From positions 966,936-1,030,935 of the forward strand of contig NC_007796.1 in the NCBI RefSeq assembly GCF_000013445.1: DNA of 64,000 bases, in the 5' to 3' direction. The notes under the pieces are model-generated. The model was not told the DNA's origin, searched no databases, and worked only from the letters and a program-made list of their open reading frames with translations. Numbering within the stretch: the first letter of the stretch is position 1; the number at the start of each line of letters is the position of its first letter. Shown one piece after another: positions 1 to 7,591 of the stretch. Position numbers and translations under genes: made by a program. The stretch is from Methanospirillum hungatei JF-1. Lineage in GTDB: Archaea > Halobacteriota > Methanomicrobia > Methanomicrobiales > Methanospirillaceae.

Positions 1-110
1 CGGAGAGACTGAATTCATGGAGAGATGAAAGGAAGAGCCTGCTTCGAATTATCATAGGAGTTATCATGCTTATTATGGGGATAATCATCCTGATGGATGT
101 ATTTCTCTAA
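1..110 (+). CDS. C-terminal end of a membrane protein (partial, 5' end outside window)
   Basis: An open frame enters from the left edge and stops with TAA at 108-110. The visible tail (about 36 residues) has charged residues around WRDERK followed by one strongly hydrophobic segment rich in Ile, Met and Leu, which is a last transmembrane helix. The next gene encodes an exported thioredoxin-fold protein, so a CcdA-like thiol-transporting membrane protein would fit. That is inference from position only, as too little sequence is present to assign a family. Confidence 0.5.
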   Translation, partial: ERLNSWRDERKSLLRIIIGVIMLIMGIIILMDVFL

Positions 111-139
111 ATTTTCAGCCGATAAATGGTGAAACAGGT

Positions 140-598
140 ATGCATATGGAAAAGATTGAACGTGGTATGTACAGTCTGATTCTTCTCGTAAATTTGGTAA
201 TTCTCATGCTCATCCCGGCATGCTCGGGAGCGATATTTCAAAAGGACGGGACTGAAATCACGCGAGATGAAGTTACGAAAATATTTACACATAATTCAAT
301 TTTTCATGAAAATTCTCCCATCCAGATACAATTCTTTTATAGTTCCGGTTGTGGCAGCTGTAAAGATGTACTTCAGTTCCTTCAATCATATGAACGGAAA
401 AATCCTTCTGTCCTGATCGAATTCCGGAATCTTGTATATGATGAAGAGAACCGTCAATTATTTACCGAATATAAAAACCAGTTCAATTATTCGAAAATAT
501 CGTATCCTGCATTATTTATCGGTGATATCGGAATAACAGGAAGCAGTGACATTATTCATATAACTGATTCGGTGGTAAAAGGGTATCAGAATCTATGA
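140..598 (+). CDS. Exported thioredoxin-fold protein (CGSC motif)
   Basis: The 152-residue protein has an N-terminal hydrophobic segment (about residues 10-31) that acts as a signal peptide or anchor, followed by a thioredoxin-like domain. The redox motif GCGSC sits near residue 70, and the segment ending YPALFIGD carries the cis-proline typical of the fold. It is paralogous to the protein at 7592-8113 and to the broken copy near 10100-10372, sharing the order GAIF..DG, CxxC, xxFxxYKxxF, cis-Pro, IG. It probably works outside the membrane as a thiol:disulfide or metal(loid)-linked redox protein. The gene lies 29 bp after the truncated membrane-protein gene, suggesting one operon. The substrate is unknown. 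Confidence 0.75.
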   Translation: MHMEKIERGMYSLILLVNLVILMLIPACSGAIFQKDGTEITRDEVTKIFTHNSIFHENSPIQIQFFYSSGCGSCKDVLQFLQSYERKNPSVLIEFRNLVYDEENRQLFTEYKNQFNYSKISYPALFIGDIGITGSSDIIHITDSVVKGYQNL

Positions 599-664
599 AG
601 GGAGAGAATGGTGGTTGGGATAGTGAAATCTATCCTTTTGCCATGGTAGATTATGGAACTGACA

Positions 665-1168
665 TCATTGTTCGTATATTGTCATTCTATCAATGATTGC
701 TCTGGATAACTCCTCTCCAAATGCCTTTTTATCGCTGAGTTTATACCAGAGTTGTATCTGGTTCTCTGCATGAAATCCGGTATCATCTATATATCCAATC
801 ATCACCGAAGACGAGGTCGTCCCGAACCTGGAGACAATGTCTGCATTCTCCGGGAGGTCAACATTCACATGTCTGAAAATGATCTTCCCTTCATCAATTT
901 CCTGCATGAATGATTTATTCATGGCCTCTTCAGTACGTTCTCCAAGCACCCGGCAGGGATAACATTGATGGGTTTCATGGAAATGATATACTTCTAGTGC
1001 TTTTGGAGGGAGGATAAATAATGATGAACTATTATGTTGAAGAGAGAGATTTTCAAGGGTAAATATCTGGTTGCATCCGCATCCGCCTGACAGGATCATA
1101 ATGGAGGTAATTACAGCAAGTAGCAGAAGAGGGATGAGGATATCTTTTCTCGGACCTTGAATAGGCAT
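665..1168 (-). CDS. ArsF-like thioredoxin-fold lipoprotein (copy 1)
   Basis: The 167-residue protein has a lipoprotein-type signal peptide ending LSGGC near residue 30, then an exported thioredoxin-like domain. Landmarks are VYHFHETHQCYPCRVLGE (CxxC), a segment IIFRHVNVDLPEN, and SSSVMIGY. These match the family annotated as ArsF-like, named after the ArsF subunit of the ArsEFG system acting on nitro/amino-aromatic arsenicals. Two paralogues follow at 8121-8588 and 9512-9997. The gene lies 36 bp downstream of the DGC gene that starts at 1561, so it probably ends the long minus-strand operon. The family name comes from recall and the biochemical role here is inferred. Confidence 0.7.
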   Translation of the reverse strand: MPIQGPRKDILIPLLLLAVITSIMILSGGCGCNQIFTLENLSLQHNSSSLFILPPKALEVYHFHETHQCYPCRVLGERTEEAMNKSFMQEIDEGKIIFRHVNVDLPENADIVSRFGTTSSSVMIGYIDDTGFHAENQIQLWYKLSDKKAFGEELSRAIIDRMTIYEQ

Positions 1169-1204
1169 TGATAAAAAAATAAGAGACTATCGCCGGAGGA
1201 AGGT

Positions 1205-1561
1205 TCACCGGAGTTTTTCCCTCACAACAGATGTCAAAAGTTCAATCTCGTCAAATCGCGGATCTTCCATACCATTCTTTACAATACCACACTCAGTGGC
1301 AATGACATGAATGTCCGGATCATACCCATGCTCCTTAAGTTTTTTCCTCCCGCAGCAGTCAGAACATCCATCAATAATAACTATTCTCTTTGCATGGGCG
1401 AGAACATCACGTAATTTTTCTGGATCACTTCGTGCAGCAAGAGAACATTCAATTATACCCGGACATCTCCGGTGGAGCGCATCACTTACCTTTGTCGTAA
1501 GTTTGCCCGTATTGGATATTCCTGAGCAGGTCACCAAAGCAGTGTCAGAATCCAGGTGCAT
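1205..1561 (-). CDS. DGC-domain putative zinc-binding protein
   Basis: The 118-residue protein contains the sequence IDGCSDCCGRK near residue 75, the hallmark of DGC-domain proteins (a family with conserved cysteines thought to bind metal). Further cysteines occur in VTCSGISNTGK at the N-terminus and ATECGI near residue 90, matching the family pattern of a Cys at the end of the first strand followed by a glycine turn. It is a shorter paralogue of the next upstream gene (1571-2026), from which it is separated by 9 bp, so the two are co-transcribed. The precise activity of the family is not established. Confidence 0.75.
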   Translation of the reverse strand: MHLDSDTALVTCSGISNTGKLTTKVSDALHRRCPGIIECSLAARSDPEKLRDVLAHAKRIVIIDGCSDCCGRKKLKEHGYDPDIHVIATECGIVKNGMEDPRFDEIELLTSVVREKLR

Positions 1562-1570
1562 AAAAAATGA

Positions 1571-2026
1571 TTAGGAGCAGTTACCGCTGCAGCCACACCC
1601 GCCGGAAGGAACCTTCTTTTCAGAATTAGATTCCTGGATTTTTCCTTCTCCTTTCCAGGCGGCAGAGACAATAGACTCAACCTGTTCTTTTGTAAAAGAT
1701 CGGTCAGAGGAATTTTTCTCGATACCAAGATCGGTTACAACCAGATGCTGATGAACCGGAACTCCCGCTTGCTCAGCTATCTTTCGTGCACAATCCATCC
1801 CACATCCGTCAATAGCAACGACTTCATGTACATTCCGTGCACGTTCAGCCAGAGACTCTGATCCAGATGCCAGCAGGGCCGTGCATACAAAGCTGCCATA
1901 TCCTTCGTCAGATAGCTGAATAGCAGCCTGATTTGATATCTGCCCGGTATTTGCCTGCCCGGAGCAGGGAAAAATCAATCGGTTCTTCTCGTTACTTCCA
2001 CAGGTACAGGGGGCTTGCTCTCCCAT
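1571..2026 (-). CDS. DGC-domain putative zinc-binding protein with Cys-rich ends
   Basis: The 151-residue protein shows the DGC signature AIDGCGMDCARK near residue 72 and FPCSGQANTG near residue 20. It adds cysteine-rich extensions absent from its neighbour: CTCGS at the N-terminus and GGCGCSGNCS at the C-terminus. The start codon overlaps the stop of the upstream thioredoxin gene (TAATG at 2026), implying translational coupling. Paired DGC genes next to a small thioredoxin and an ArsP-type permease suggest handling of a soft metal or metalloid; this is inference. Confidence 0.78.
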   Translation of the reverse strand: MGEQAPCTCGSNEKNRLIFPCSGQANTGQISNQAAIQLSDEGYGSFVCTALLASGSESLAERARNVHEVVAIDGCGMDCARKIAEQAGVPVHQHLVVTDLGIEKNSSDRSFTKEQVESIVSAAWKGEGKIQESNSEKKVPSGGCGCSGNCS

Positions 2027-2265
2027 TATGCATTCTCCTTGATGATTTCGATAATCTCATTAACAGTGGGAACCCGACCGGCAACAACTTCTTCGCCGTC
2101 CAGGAACAGAGACGGAGTCATCATGACACCCCTGCTTACAATCTCTTCCAGTGCTTCAACTTTCGTTACTTCAGCCAGAACACCTGATTTTTTTACCGCT
2201 TCAGTTACATTATCATACATACGTTTGCATTTCGTACAGCCGGTTCCTAACACTTCGAGTTTCAT
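2026..2265 (-). CDS. Small thioredoxin/glutaredoxin-like protein (MTH895 type)
   Basis: The 79-residue cytoplasmic protein is one compact thioredoxin fold. The active site GTGCTKCKRM begins at residue 7, and MTPSLFLDGE near residue 49 gives the cis-proline loop. Length and motif match the archaeal MTH895/TM0996 family of small redox-active disulfide proteins. It is followed without gap by a DGC gene and preceded by a DUF169 gene, inside the operon driven from the 4.8-kb promoter. It probably supplies reducing equivalents to one of its neighbours. Confidence 0.85.
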   Translation of the reverse strand: MKLEVLGTGCTKCKRMYDNVTEAVKKSGVLAEVTKVEALEEIVSRGVMMTPSLFLDGEEVVAGRVPTVNEIIEIIKENA

Positions 2266-2316
2266 ATTTCACCTTTATTTGAAACAGTTATGTTCTCTAT
2301 GAATATCATCTTTTGT

Positions 2317-3087
2317 TTAGAGCGAGGCACACCCTGTCCCGGCATGATCCTTTGTAAATGCACCGAATGCGTGTTTCTCCCGTGAATGGGGTAGGGCTTT
2401 CTTTGCCAGGTATTCAAGATGGGAAACCATCGCAGCAAGATCATCAGCCGGGAACCCGATGATCGCTTCCCCAGACCCCATATCCGTTGCATCCCGGCAG
2501 CCATAGCATCCAAGTCCATAATTCAACCGGTTTTCAAGGAACGGAATAATGCAGGAGTCAACACAGGTAGCCTGCAGGATAGCGGTAGAACCCTGGACCC
2601 GTTTTCCCCCGTGGGCATGGAGATAGGAAAGGGCAATCCACATGAGTCTCTCAGGTTCATCTTCGATGATGATAATATCAGGCACCTCATCAGCAGAATC
2701 CAGAGGGAAGATTTTAAGCTGCCTGACAGAATCCAGGGGCAGAATAGTCATCCCTTCAAACATATGCTGGGCAACCTTCTCATCTGAAACAATTCCAAAG
2801 CCAACCAGGCCTTTACCGGTCCGGAGCGGTTCAGGAAGCGGTTTGAACCCGAACGCACGGGCAGCAGCCGGACAGGTAATATTTTCCTCGGTGATGATAC
2901 TTTTTTCTCCATACCGAGCCCGCATTAATGCCTGGCAAAACCGCATTGGTGTCTGATCTCCGGCAAATGGGGGTGCACCGGGAGCCTGAACAATTTTTAC
3001 TCCAATCGGTGATCCCTTTAGCGCAAGGATCAAGCTGAGGGTCAACGCTTCAGTTCGTATTTTTTCAGGGGTTGTTGTGTGTGTCAT
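2317..3087 (-). CDS. DUF169 family protein
   Basis: I place the start at 3087 (about 256 residues, beginning MTHTTTPEKIR), where the DUF169-like part begins; the frame stays open to 3189 and no candidate start has a clear ribosome binding site. Family-like features are LKGSPIGVKIV near the N-terminus, MRFCQALMRAR, a central IEDEPERLMW, and the Cys-containing segment QATCVDSCIIPF followed by YGLGCYGCRD. DUF169 proteins are widespread in methanogens and clostridia and have no proven function; the conserved cysteines hint at metal or cofactor binding. A second member lies at 40005-40718. It belongs to the redox/permease operon. Confidence 0.75.
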   Translation of the reverse strand: MTHTTTPEKIRTEALTLSLILALKGSPIGVKIVQAPGAPPFAGDQTPMRFCQALMRARYGEKSIITEENITCPAAARAFGFKPLPEPLRTGKGLVGFGIVSDEKVAQHMFEGMTILPLDSVRQLKIFPLDSADEVPDIIIIEDEPERLMWIALSYLHAHGGKRVQGSTAILQATCVDSCIIPFLENRLNYGLGCYGCRDATDMGSGEAIIGFPADDLAAMVSHLEYLAKKALPHSREKHAFGAFTKDHAGTGCASL

Positions 3088-3200
3088 AGTATCACAAAAA
3101 ATGTTGAGAGGAATTCTTGCAGATCTCATGAGCGTAAACTGGTGCATTCGAAGAATGGGGATCAGGCTATGAGATACTGCAGGTTTCATACACTCATGTA

Positions 3201-3449
3201 TCAGAATTTATTGTACTCCGCAACAATCGCGTTCGCATACATCTCCTCAGCCCCTTTAGAGATGTAATTGTATACCTTCACCTTCTTGAGAAGAGTTTCT
3301 TTGATCTGCTGCTCAGAAGTAAGTTTCATCTCTTTTACCTCAGCGATTATCTCATCCAGCATGGTAATACCGGTTGGGATACCGTTTACCGGGATCATCC
3401 GAATCCTCCGGAGTGCATCCGCCGGACAACAGGGTTTATCTGCAGCCAT
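3201..3449 (-). CDS. Small CCP-motif protein of unknown function
   Basis: The 82-residue soluble protein begins MAADKPCCPADALRR, continues with a short turn-rich segment VNGIPTGITMLDEI and ends in a charged helical region with KVKVYNYISKG. The N-terminal CCP followed by an Ile/Gly-rich pattern resembles small proteins that accompany ArsP-type permeases in methanogens, but I know no function. It lies 5 bp downstream of the permease gene in the same operon. The cysteine pair could bind a soft metal. Confidence 0.6.
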   Translation of the reverse strand: MAADKPCCPADALRRIRMIPVNGIPTGITMLDEIIAEVKEMKLTSEQQIKETLLKKVKVYNYISKGAEEMYANAIVAEYNKF

Positions 3450-3454
3450 TCAAA

Positions 3455-4534
3455 TCAGAGCCCACTGTTTCCGAATACGAATCCGGCGAGGGTTGAGAAT
3501 ATAACGACCAGAACAGCATACACTCCGGTTTTCTTAGCTCCCATAACCCGGGTGAGAACCAGAAGACTTGGCAGACTTATCGATGGTCCGGTCAGGAGAA
3601 GAGAGAGAGCCGGTCCTTTTGCCATGTTCCCGGAAAGGTAGCCAAGAGTTGTCCCGATCACCGGTACTTCAAGCAGGGTAGGCATGTAGAGTATTGCTCC
3701 GATAACTGCAGCCGTAAAGTTTGCCAGGAGAGAATTGTCACCAATGTATGGCTTAAATGTCTCCGGTGGGATAAAGTAGGAAAGCACCCCGAGAGCAAAG
3801 GTTCCGATAACGAGGATGGGAAAGATCTTTTTGGTCAGATCCCAGATTTCGTATCCCCATTCGGTTACCTCATCTCTGCTGAAATAGTAGATGAGCAGGA
3901 ATGCAACCGCCATGGAGAGGAAGTAGACAATTAGAAGCCGGATAAAGATATCCAGTTGAGATGTTCCGACCAACAGGATTGCAATCAGAAAGATAAAAAA
4001 TGCCGGGATAATCCATTTGGGTCGTTCTTCTCCACCTGAAGAAAGACGGGGGTTCTTTTTTGCATTTGCACGGATTTCATTATCATGCTCTTTGAAAATT
4101 ATTGCCATGATAAGGCCGATGACAATTGACAGAAGAATGGCAGAGACAGCACGGGCAATTCCAATATCAAGACCAAGGACTTTCGCCGAATATACTATTG
4201 CAAGGATATTGATTGCCGGACCGGCATAGAGGAATGTGATTGCCGGACCTATGCCACTTCCTTTTTTAAGAATTCCGGCAAACATTGGCAGTATGGTACA
4301 ACTACAGACTGCTAGAACGGTTCCGGATACCGATGCAATGCCATAACTCACCGATTTCTTTGCATCAGGGCTGAAGTATTTCAGGATAGCATCCTTTTTG
4401 ACAAATGCAGCTATGCCACCGGCAATAAAAAAAGCCGGGATAAGGCACGTGACAACATGCTCGGAGAGATATGCAACGAGGGTTGTCCATCCCAGAAGTA
4501 ATGCTCCGGTAATTATTTCTATCATTGGTATCAC
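3455..4534 (-). CDS. ArsP/DUF318-type permease
   Basis: The 359-residue integral membrane protein has about eight to ten hydrophobic segments. Between the first and second pairs lies VCSCTILPMFAGILKKG with a conserved Cys-x-Cys, followed by FLYAGPAINILAIVYS, the signature of the DUF318 permease family. Characterised members (ArsP) export trivalent organoarsenicals, and others are linked to copper/zinc efflux. A cytoplasmic loop near residues 150-165 is basic and acidic. The start ATG overlaps the stop of the upstream 62-residue gene. Substrate is not determinable from sequence; island context favours metalloid export. Confidence 0.82.
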   Translation of the reverse strand: MIPMIEIITGALLLGWTTLVAYLSEHVVTCLIPAFFIAGGIAAFVKKDAILKYFSPDAKKSVSYGIASVSGTVLAVCSCTILPMFAGILKKGSGIGPAITFLYAGPAINILAIVYSAKVLGLDIGIARAVSAILLSIVIGLIMAIIFKEHDNEIRANAKKNPRLSSGGEERPKWIIPAFFIFLIAILLVGTSQLDIFIRLLIVYFLSMAVAFLLIYYFSRDEVTEWGYEIWDLTKKIFPILVIGTFALGVLSYFIPPETFKPYIGDNSLLANFTAAVIGAILYMPTLLEVPVIGTTLGYLSGNMAKGPALSLLLTGPSISLPSLLVLTRVMGAKKTGVYAVLVVIFSTLAGFVFGNSGL

Positions 4535-4719
4535 TGATTCTCAATTATCTTTTGATCATCTTGTTCTTTTTGAAGAACGCAGCAGTAGGGGCAACATCCA
4601 CCACGCACGGACATTCTTCGCATGATAAGCATCATCAGGAGCATGATAATTGCACAGACAACCACTATCCCAATAATGTAATAAATGGGAAATCCAAAGA
4701 ATGGCATTATAAATGGCAT
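4531..4719 (-). CDS. Small single-span membrane protein with CCPYCC motif
   Basis: The 62-residue protein has a hydrophobic helix at about residues 8-33 followed by a basic stretch and RGGCCPYCCVLQKE, a dense cysteine cluster placed on the cytoplasmic side if the positive-inside rule holds. It is the first gene of the minus-strand operon, overlapping the permease start by 4 bp. A role as a metal-binding or regulatory subunit of the permease is plausible. An internal ATG at 4707 is an alternative start. Confidence 0.6.
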   Translation of the reverse strand: MPFIMPFFGFPIYYIIGIVVVCAIIMLLMMLIMRRMSVRGGCCPYCCVLQKEQDDQKIIENQ

Positions 4720-4762
4720 GATTTGTTCATCTCAAATGATCTCTGATATTTCATCAGAATGT

Positions 4763-4778
4763 TTCAACATTTATTGAA
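4763..4778. promoter_or_regulatory. Putative ArsR operator TTCAA-N6-TTGAA (permease operon)
   Basis: A perfect inverted repeat TTCAACATTTATTGAA lies just downstream of a TATA-like element at 4792-4799 and about 45 bp upstream of the first operon ORF, covering the expected transcription start. The same motif occurs at 8718-8733 and 13006-13021. Operators of this form are typical for ArsR/SmtB repressors, and an ArsR gene lies at 13146-13550. Confidence 0.6.
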
Positions 4779-4791
4779 GTGGATCTTTGAA

Positions 4792-4799
4792 CTATATAA
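4792..4799 (-). promoter_or_regulatory. TATA box of the permease/DGC operon
   Basis: Read on the minus strand this is TTATATAG, embedded in AT-rich DNA and placed about 75 bp before the 4719 start codon. An archaeal start of transcription 25 bp on would fall near 4768, inside the putative operator. Confidence 0.5.
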
Positions 4800-4879
4800 C
4801 AATAGCTATTTTAAATAATTTTGGAATATCTGCGCGTAAATAAGAAATTCTTTTCAAAATAATAACAATATTTAATGAT

Positions 4880-5293
4880 ATCTGTGGTGCCGGAGCCCTC
4901 GGATAAGTCATCATGAGTTCATCATTTGCAGAAGATGCACTCCTCTTATCTCTCAAACACCGGCAATTTTGCTCATGCTGACCCCATTTATCCTTGCGGC
5001 CCTTGTCCAGATGGCACAGGAATAACATATCGTAACTGCGTCAACAACCGCCATCCTCCTTGCTGGAACCAGTATTCCAGCACTGATGAACCCTCTGACG
5101 TTGTTTTCATTCATCATAGCCGGAGCCGGAGTGATATGTTTTGTCACTGATCCCTAGTTTCTGACTGCTTCATGGGAAACCGGCGATGAAGTAAAAAAGA
5201 TTTTTACGTACTATACACTTCCCCAGATTCTTATTGGGATTACTACATGTATTCTGGCGGTTATGAAACAGATACTCTTCCCGATATCACTTT
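4880..5293 (+). pseudogene. Remnant of a GntP-family permease (C-terminal part)
   Basis: Translating the plus strand gives pieces of one protein interrupted by TAA after GAGALG (near 4905), a frameshift near 4955, TAA after QMAQE (near 5025) and TAG after CFVTDP (near 5157). The pieces GAGALG, LAALVQMAQE, VTASTTAILLAGTS and IAGAGVICFVTDP correspond in order to the last third of GntP-type gluconate/organic acid permeases, including the HVNDPxFW-like region. No intact reading frame remains. It occupies the gap between two divergent gene sets and shows that the island has lost genes. Confidence 0.6.
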
Positions 5294-5334
5294 AATAATT
5301 CGTTGACAAAAATACCAGGAATGGCAAAAAATGA

Positions 5335-5469
5335 TTATTCTTTCGCTTCTTTCTTCTCTTTAGATGAACAGCAGGAACCTTCTTTTGGAACAATCTTCGG
5401 ACCACAGCAACAACAAGATGAATCTTTTTTACCGAATATGCGTTCCATGAAACTTTTCTTCTCAGCCAT
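5335..5469 (-). CDS. 44-residue cysteine-rich mini-protein (CCCC motif)
   Basis: The frame runs from ATG at 5467-5469 to TAA at 5335-5337. It begins MAEKKSFMERIFGKKD, continues SSCCCCGPKIV and ends with SCCSSKEKKEAKE. Six cysteines in two clusters within a highly charged, soluble peptide suggest a metal-binding or metallochaperone-like protein. The amphipathic start (FMERIFGKK) looks like a short membrane-associating helix. I recall similar tiny proteins next to ArsP-type permeases in other methanogens, but cannot check. A larger overlapping frame on the same strand is a shadow: its product is merely basic. Confidence 0.5.
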   Translation of the reverse strand: MAEKKSFMERIFGKKDSSCCCCGPKIVPKEGSCCSSKEKKEAKE

Positions 5470-5971
5470 GTATAGTAATGTATCGTAAGCACCTAAAATT
5501 TTATGGAATCTCCTTGATTCATGGCTATCCAGATTGTCAGATCCAATCCTCGATATCTCATCTCAAAATTATTTCTAAGGTTCTTAGATATCCATAATTA
5601 TTTAGAATACGATCAGAATACACATTTGTTTTAATTCACACCTTGAGAACTTTGATAGTTCAAACAAATATGAAATAGATACTTATAAATAACGAACAAA
5701 TCAATAGATATTTTGGTTTTTAAACTTCTGAAGGAATTATCGTGGCTCTCTGTCAATGGTGTATGGGCTGGGGTGCTGATCCACCTGTTCTTTTCTGAAT
5801 TGTAACAATCCGGAGATTTCCGGTTAGGTAATGCATTGCAGATCTACGAAATCGTATCTTTAGATATCATGTCATTGTATGTAACGTCTTTAGGGCCTCT
5901 ATTTTGTGCCCATACAAGCGATAGCTCACTGAATAGAGAACTGAATAGTCTATTAACTGGTGGAGATGACC
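5470..5971. other. Intergenic region upstream of second ArsP-like permease
   Basis: About 500 bp without a conventional gene. It contains the palindrome GAACT-N5-AGTTC at 5647-5661, a near match to the ArsR motif (TTCAA-N6-ATGAA, 5659-5674), a TATA box CTTATAAATA at 5682-5691, and a 19-codon GTG frame at 5742-5798 with a good ribosome binding site. The last 170 bp before the permease show nothing further that I recognise. Confidence 0.4.
5742..5798 (+). CDS. Possible 18-residue leader or micro-protein with CxxC
   Basis: A GTG codon is preceded by AAGGA at 6-bp spacing and lies about 50 bp after a TATA box. The product would be M-ALCQWCMGWGADPPVLF, with a CQWC pair. The arrangement looks like a genuine translation unit, either a regulatory leader peptide for the downstream permease (start 174 bp later) or a remnant of a longer gene. 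There is no homology evidence. Confidence 0.25.
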   Translation: MALCQWCMGWGADPPVLF

Positions 5972-6898
5972 ATGACTGCCATCAATGATCTCTTCACCGC
6001 GGGTCAGTTTTTTCTCATTATAACTGTTGAACTGGTTATTTTATTTATCGGGATCAGTTTCCTGGTCGGTCTGATTCGGGAATACGTACCGGAGGAAAAT
6101 ATACGAAATGTTCTGACAAGTAAGCACCGAGGAGTGGGAAATATTTTCGGGGCATTTTTTGGGGCACTTACCCCTTTCTGTTCCTGTTCAACCATCCCTA
6201 TCCTGGTTGGACTGCTTGATGTCGGGGTTCCATTCGGAATTACATATTCATTCCTTATTGCGTCACCTCTCTTAAATCCGGTCATTTTTTTTCTTATTCT
6301 GGCACTCTTTGGCGTTGTGCCAACACTGATCTATACCATTATCACATTTTCTATCGCCGTTATCTCGGGTATCCTCCTCGAACGTGCCGGATATGGCAGG
6401 TATGTGAAAGCAGTAACATTGGAGAAGGGATGTTGCTGTAAAGGTGAATATTCCGAAAATTCAGTGCATAAAACCCAGTTTTCCCGGGCACTCACCTTTG
6501 TCTTCACCCTATTCAGGCAGATTGTCCCATATCTGATTCTTGGTGCTGCAATAGGAGCCTTTATTTATGGTTTTATTCCAGAGGAACTCATTGTAGCCGC
6601 CGCAGGACCTGACAACCCACTTGCAATCCCGGTCGCAGCGGTCATCGGGGTACCGATGTATATCCGGGCTGAAACGATCATCCCCATAAGTGCCGTCCTT
6701 CTTGAAAAGGGTATGGGAATCGGTGCGGTGATGGCACTTATTATTGGCGGTGCCGGGGCAAGTATCCCGGAAGTTACGCTTCTTGCCTCTATCTTTGAAA
6801 AAAGACTGGTTGCAGCATTCGTGGTCACGGTCCTCGGGGTTGCAGTCCTTGCCGGAGTGTTGTTCCAGGTACTCTCGAATATGGGAATTCTCATCTGA
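5972..6898 (+). CDS. ArsP/DUF318-type permease (second copy)
   Basis: The protein of about 308 residues has two bundles of hydrophobic helices separated by a cytoplasmic loop carrying KGCCCKGE near residue 155. The signature TPFCSCSTIPILVGLL lies near residue 68 and is mirrored by the second-half motif VPMYIRAETIIPI, as in ArsP-type organoarsenical exporters and related permeases. Start choice: GGTGGAG at 5959-5965 places ATG 5972 at ideal spacing, although the frame is open from GTG 5960. The protein differs clearly from the permease at 3455-4534, so it is an independent family member rather than a recent duplicate. The loop cysteines may sense or bind the exported metal(loid). Confidence 0.82.
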   Translation: MTAINDLFTAGQFFLIITVELVILFIGISFLVGLIREYVPEENIRNVLTSKHRGVGNIFGAFFGALTPFCSCSTIPILVGLLDVGVPFGITYSFLIASPLLNPVIFFLILALFGVVPTLIYTIITFSIAVISGILLERAGYGRYVKAVTLEKGCCCKGEYSENSVHKTQFSRALTFVFTLFRQIVPYLILGAAIGAFIYGFIPEELIVAAAGPDNPLAIPVAAVIGVPMYIRAETIIPISAVLLEKGMGIGAVMALIIGGAGASIPEVTLLASIFEKRLVAAFVVTVLGVAVLAGVLFQVLSNMGILI

Positions 6899-6960
6899 AG
6901 AGAGAAAAAACAGAATAGTTCTGGTTTTCAAAAATTTTATAAATTTTCATGAAAGAAGGG

Positions 6961-7533
6961 TTAATATACGCACTCAACTTTACCTTCAAGGACCTTCCCT
7001 TTACAACAGGTTTCAGTTTTTGGACTATAACACGTATCACCACAAGCAGTGAACCCTTTTCCATCATACACTTCACCAAGACAACAAGACTGATTTTTCG
7101 TATTATAACACGTGTCACCGCAGATCTGCCATCCGAACCCATCATAGATCTGGTTATTACAGCAACTCTGACTGGTCAAATCATAACAGACTCCCCCGCA
7201 TACACCCCAGAGTAGTCCGTCTTTTGGTTCACCAAGGCAACATGATTGATTAGTGGGAGTATAAAACGAATTACCACAAGTCGGAAGACACCGGCTTCCA
7301 TTCACCACGATTGTGTTACAACAGACCTGGCTTTCCATATTGTAGCAGGTATCCCCGCATACTCCAAAATGAAGACCGTCGTATACCTGCCCCTGACAGC
7401 ACGATTGTTTACTGGGATCATAACAAGTGTCACCACAGGGCACACATACTGGTTTAGCGCCAAATGCTGATATCGATAACACCAATACACAGATGAAAAT
7501 CAAACCGGCGATGGTAAGAGAGAACCGCTGCAA
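6961..7533 (-). CDS. Secreted protein of six galaxin-like Cys-rich repeats
   Basis: The 190-residue protein has a signal peptide (hydrophobic residues 6-24, cleavage around AFGA) and then six tandem repeats of about 26 residues. The consensus is CGDTCYxxxxQSCCxGxVYDGxxxxx, each with a CG, a Cys-Tyr and a CC pair; repeat 2 and repeat 3 deviate most. The pattern resembles galaxin repeats of eukaryotic biomineral and host-symbiont proteins. With around thirty cysteines and no other domain, it is likely a disulfide-rested surface protein or a metal-binding protein outside the cell. It lies downstream of and convergent with the ArsP-like permease, in a neighbourhood full of exported thioredoxin-like proteins that could shape its disulfides. 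Confidence 0.75.
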   Translation of the reverse strand: MQRFSLTIAGLIFICVLVLSISAFGAKPVCVPCGDTCYDPSKQSCCQGQVYDGLHFGVCGDTCYNMESQVCCNTIVVNGSRCLPTCGNSFYTPTNQSCCLGEPKDGLLWGVCGGVCYDLTSQSCCNNQIYDGFGWQICGDTCYNTKNQSCCLGEVYDGKGFTACGDTCYSPKTETCCKGKVLEGKVECVY

Positions 7534-7591
7534 ATCCTATGATACCGTTTCAGGATCTGAATAAGTTTCTTCTAGAGGGATAATCTGAAAA

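Noticed and set aside
5292-5492. 66-residue basic frame on the minus strand
   Set aside because: It overlaps the better-supported CCCC mini-protein in another frame and its composition (many Arg/Lys/Val) looks like a shadow of it.
6986-7445. CRISPR-like array
   Set aside because: The periodic pattern comes from protein repeats of 78 bp within one reading frame; no identical repeats with unique spacers.
7246-7470. Plus-strand frame antisense to the galaxin-like gene
   Set aside because: Explained by the repeated codons of the opposite-strand gene.
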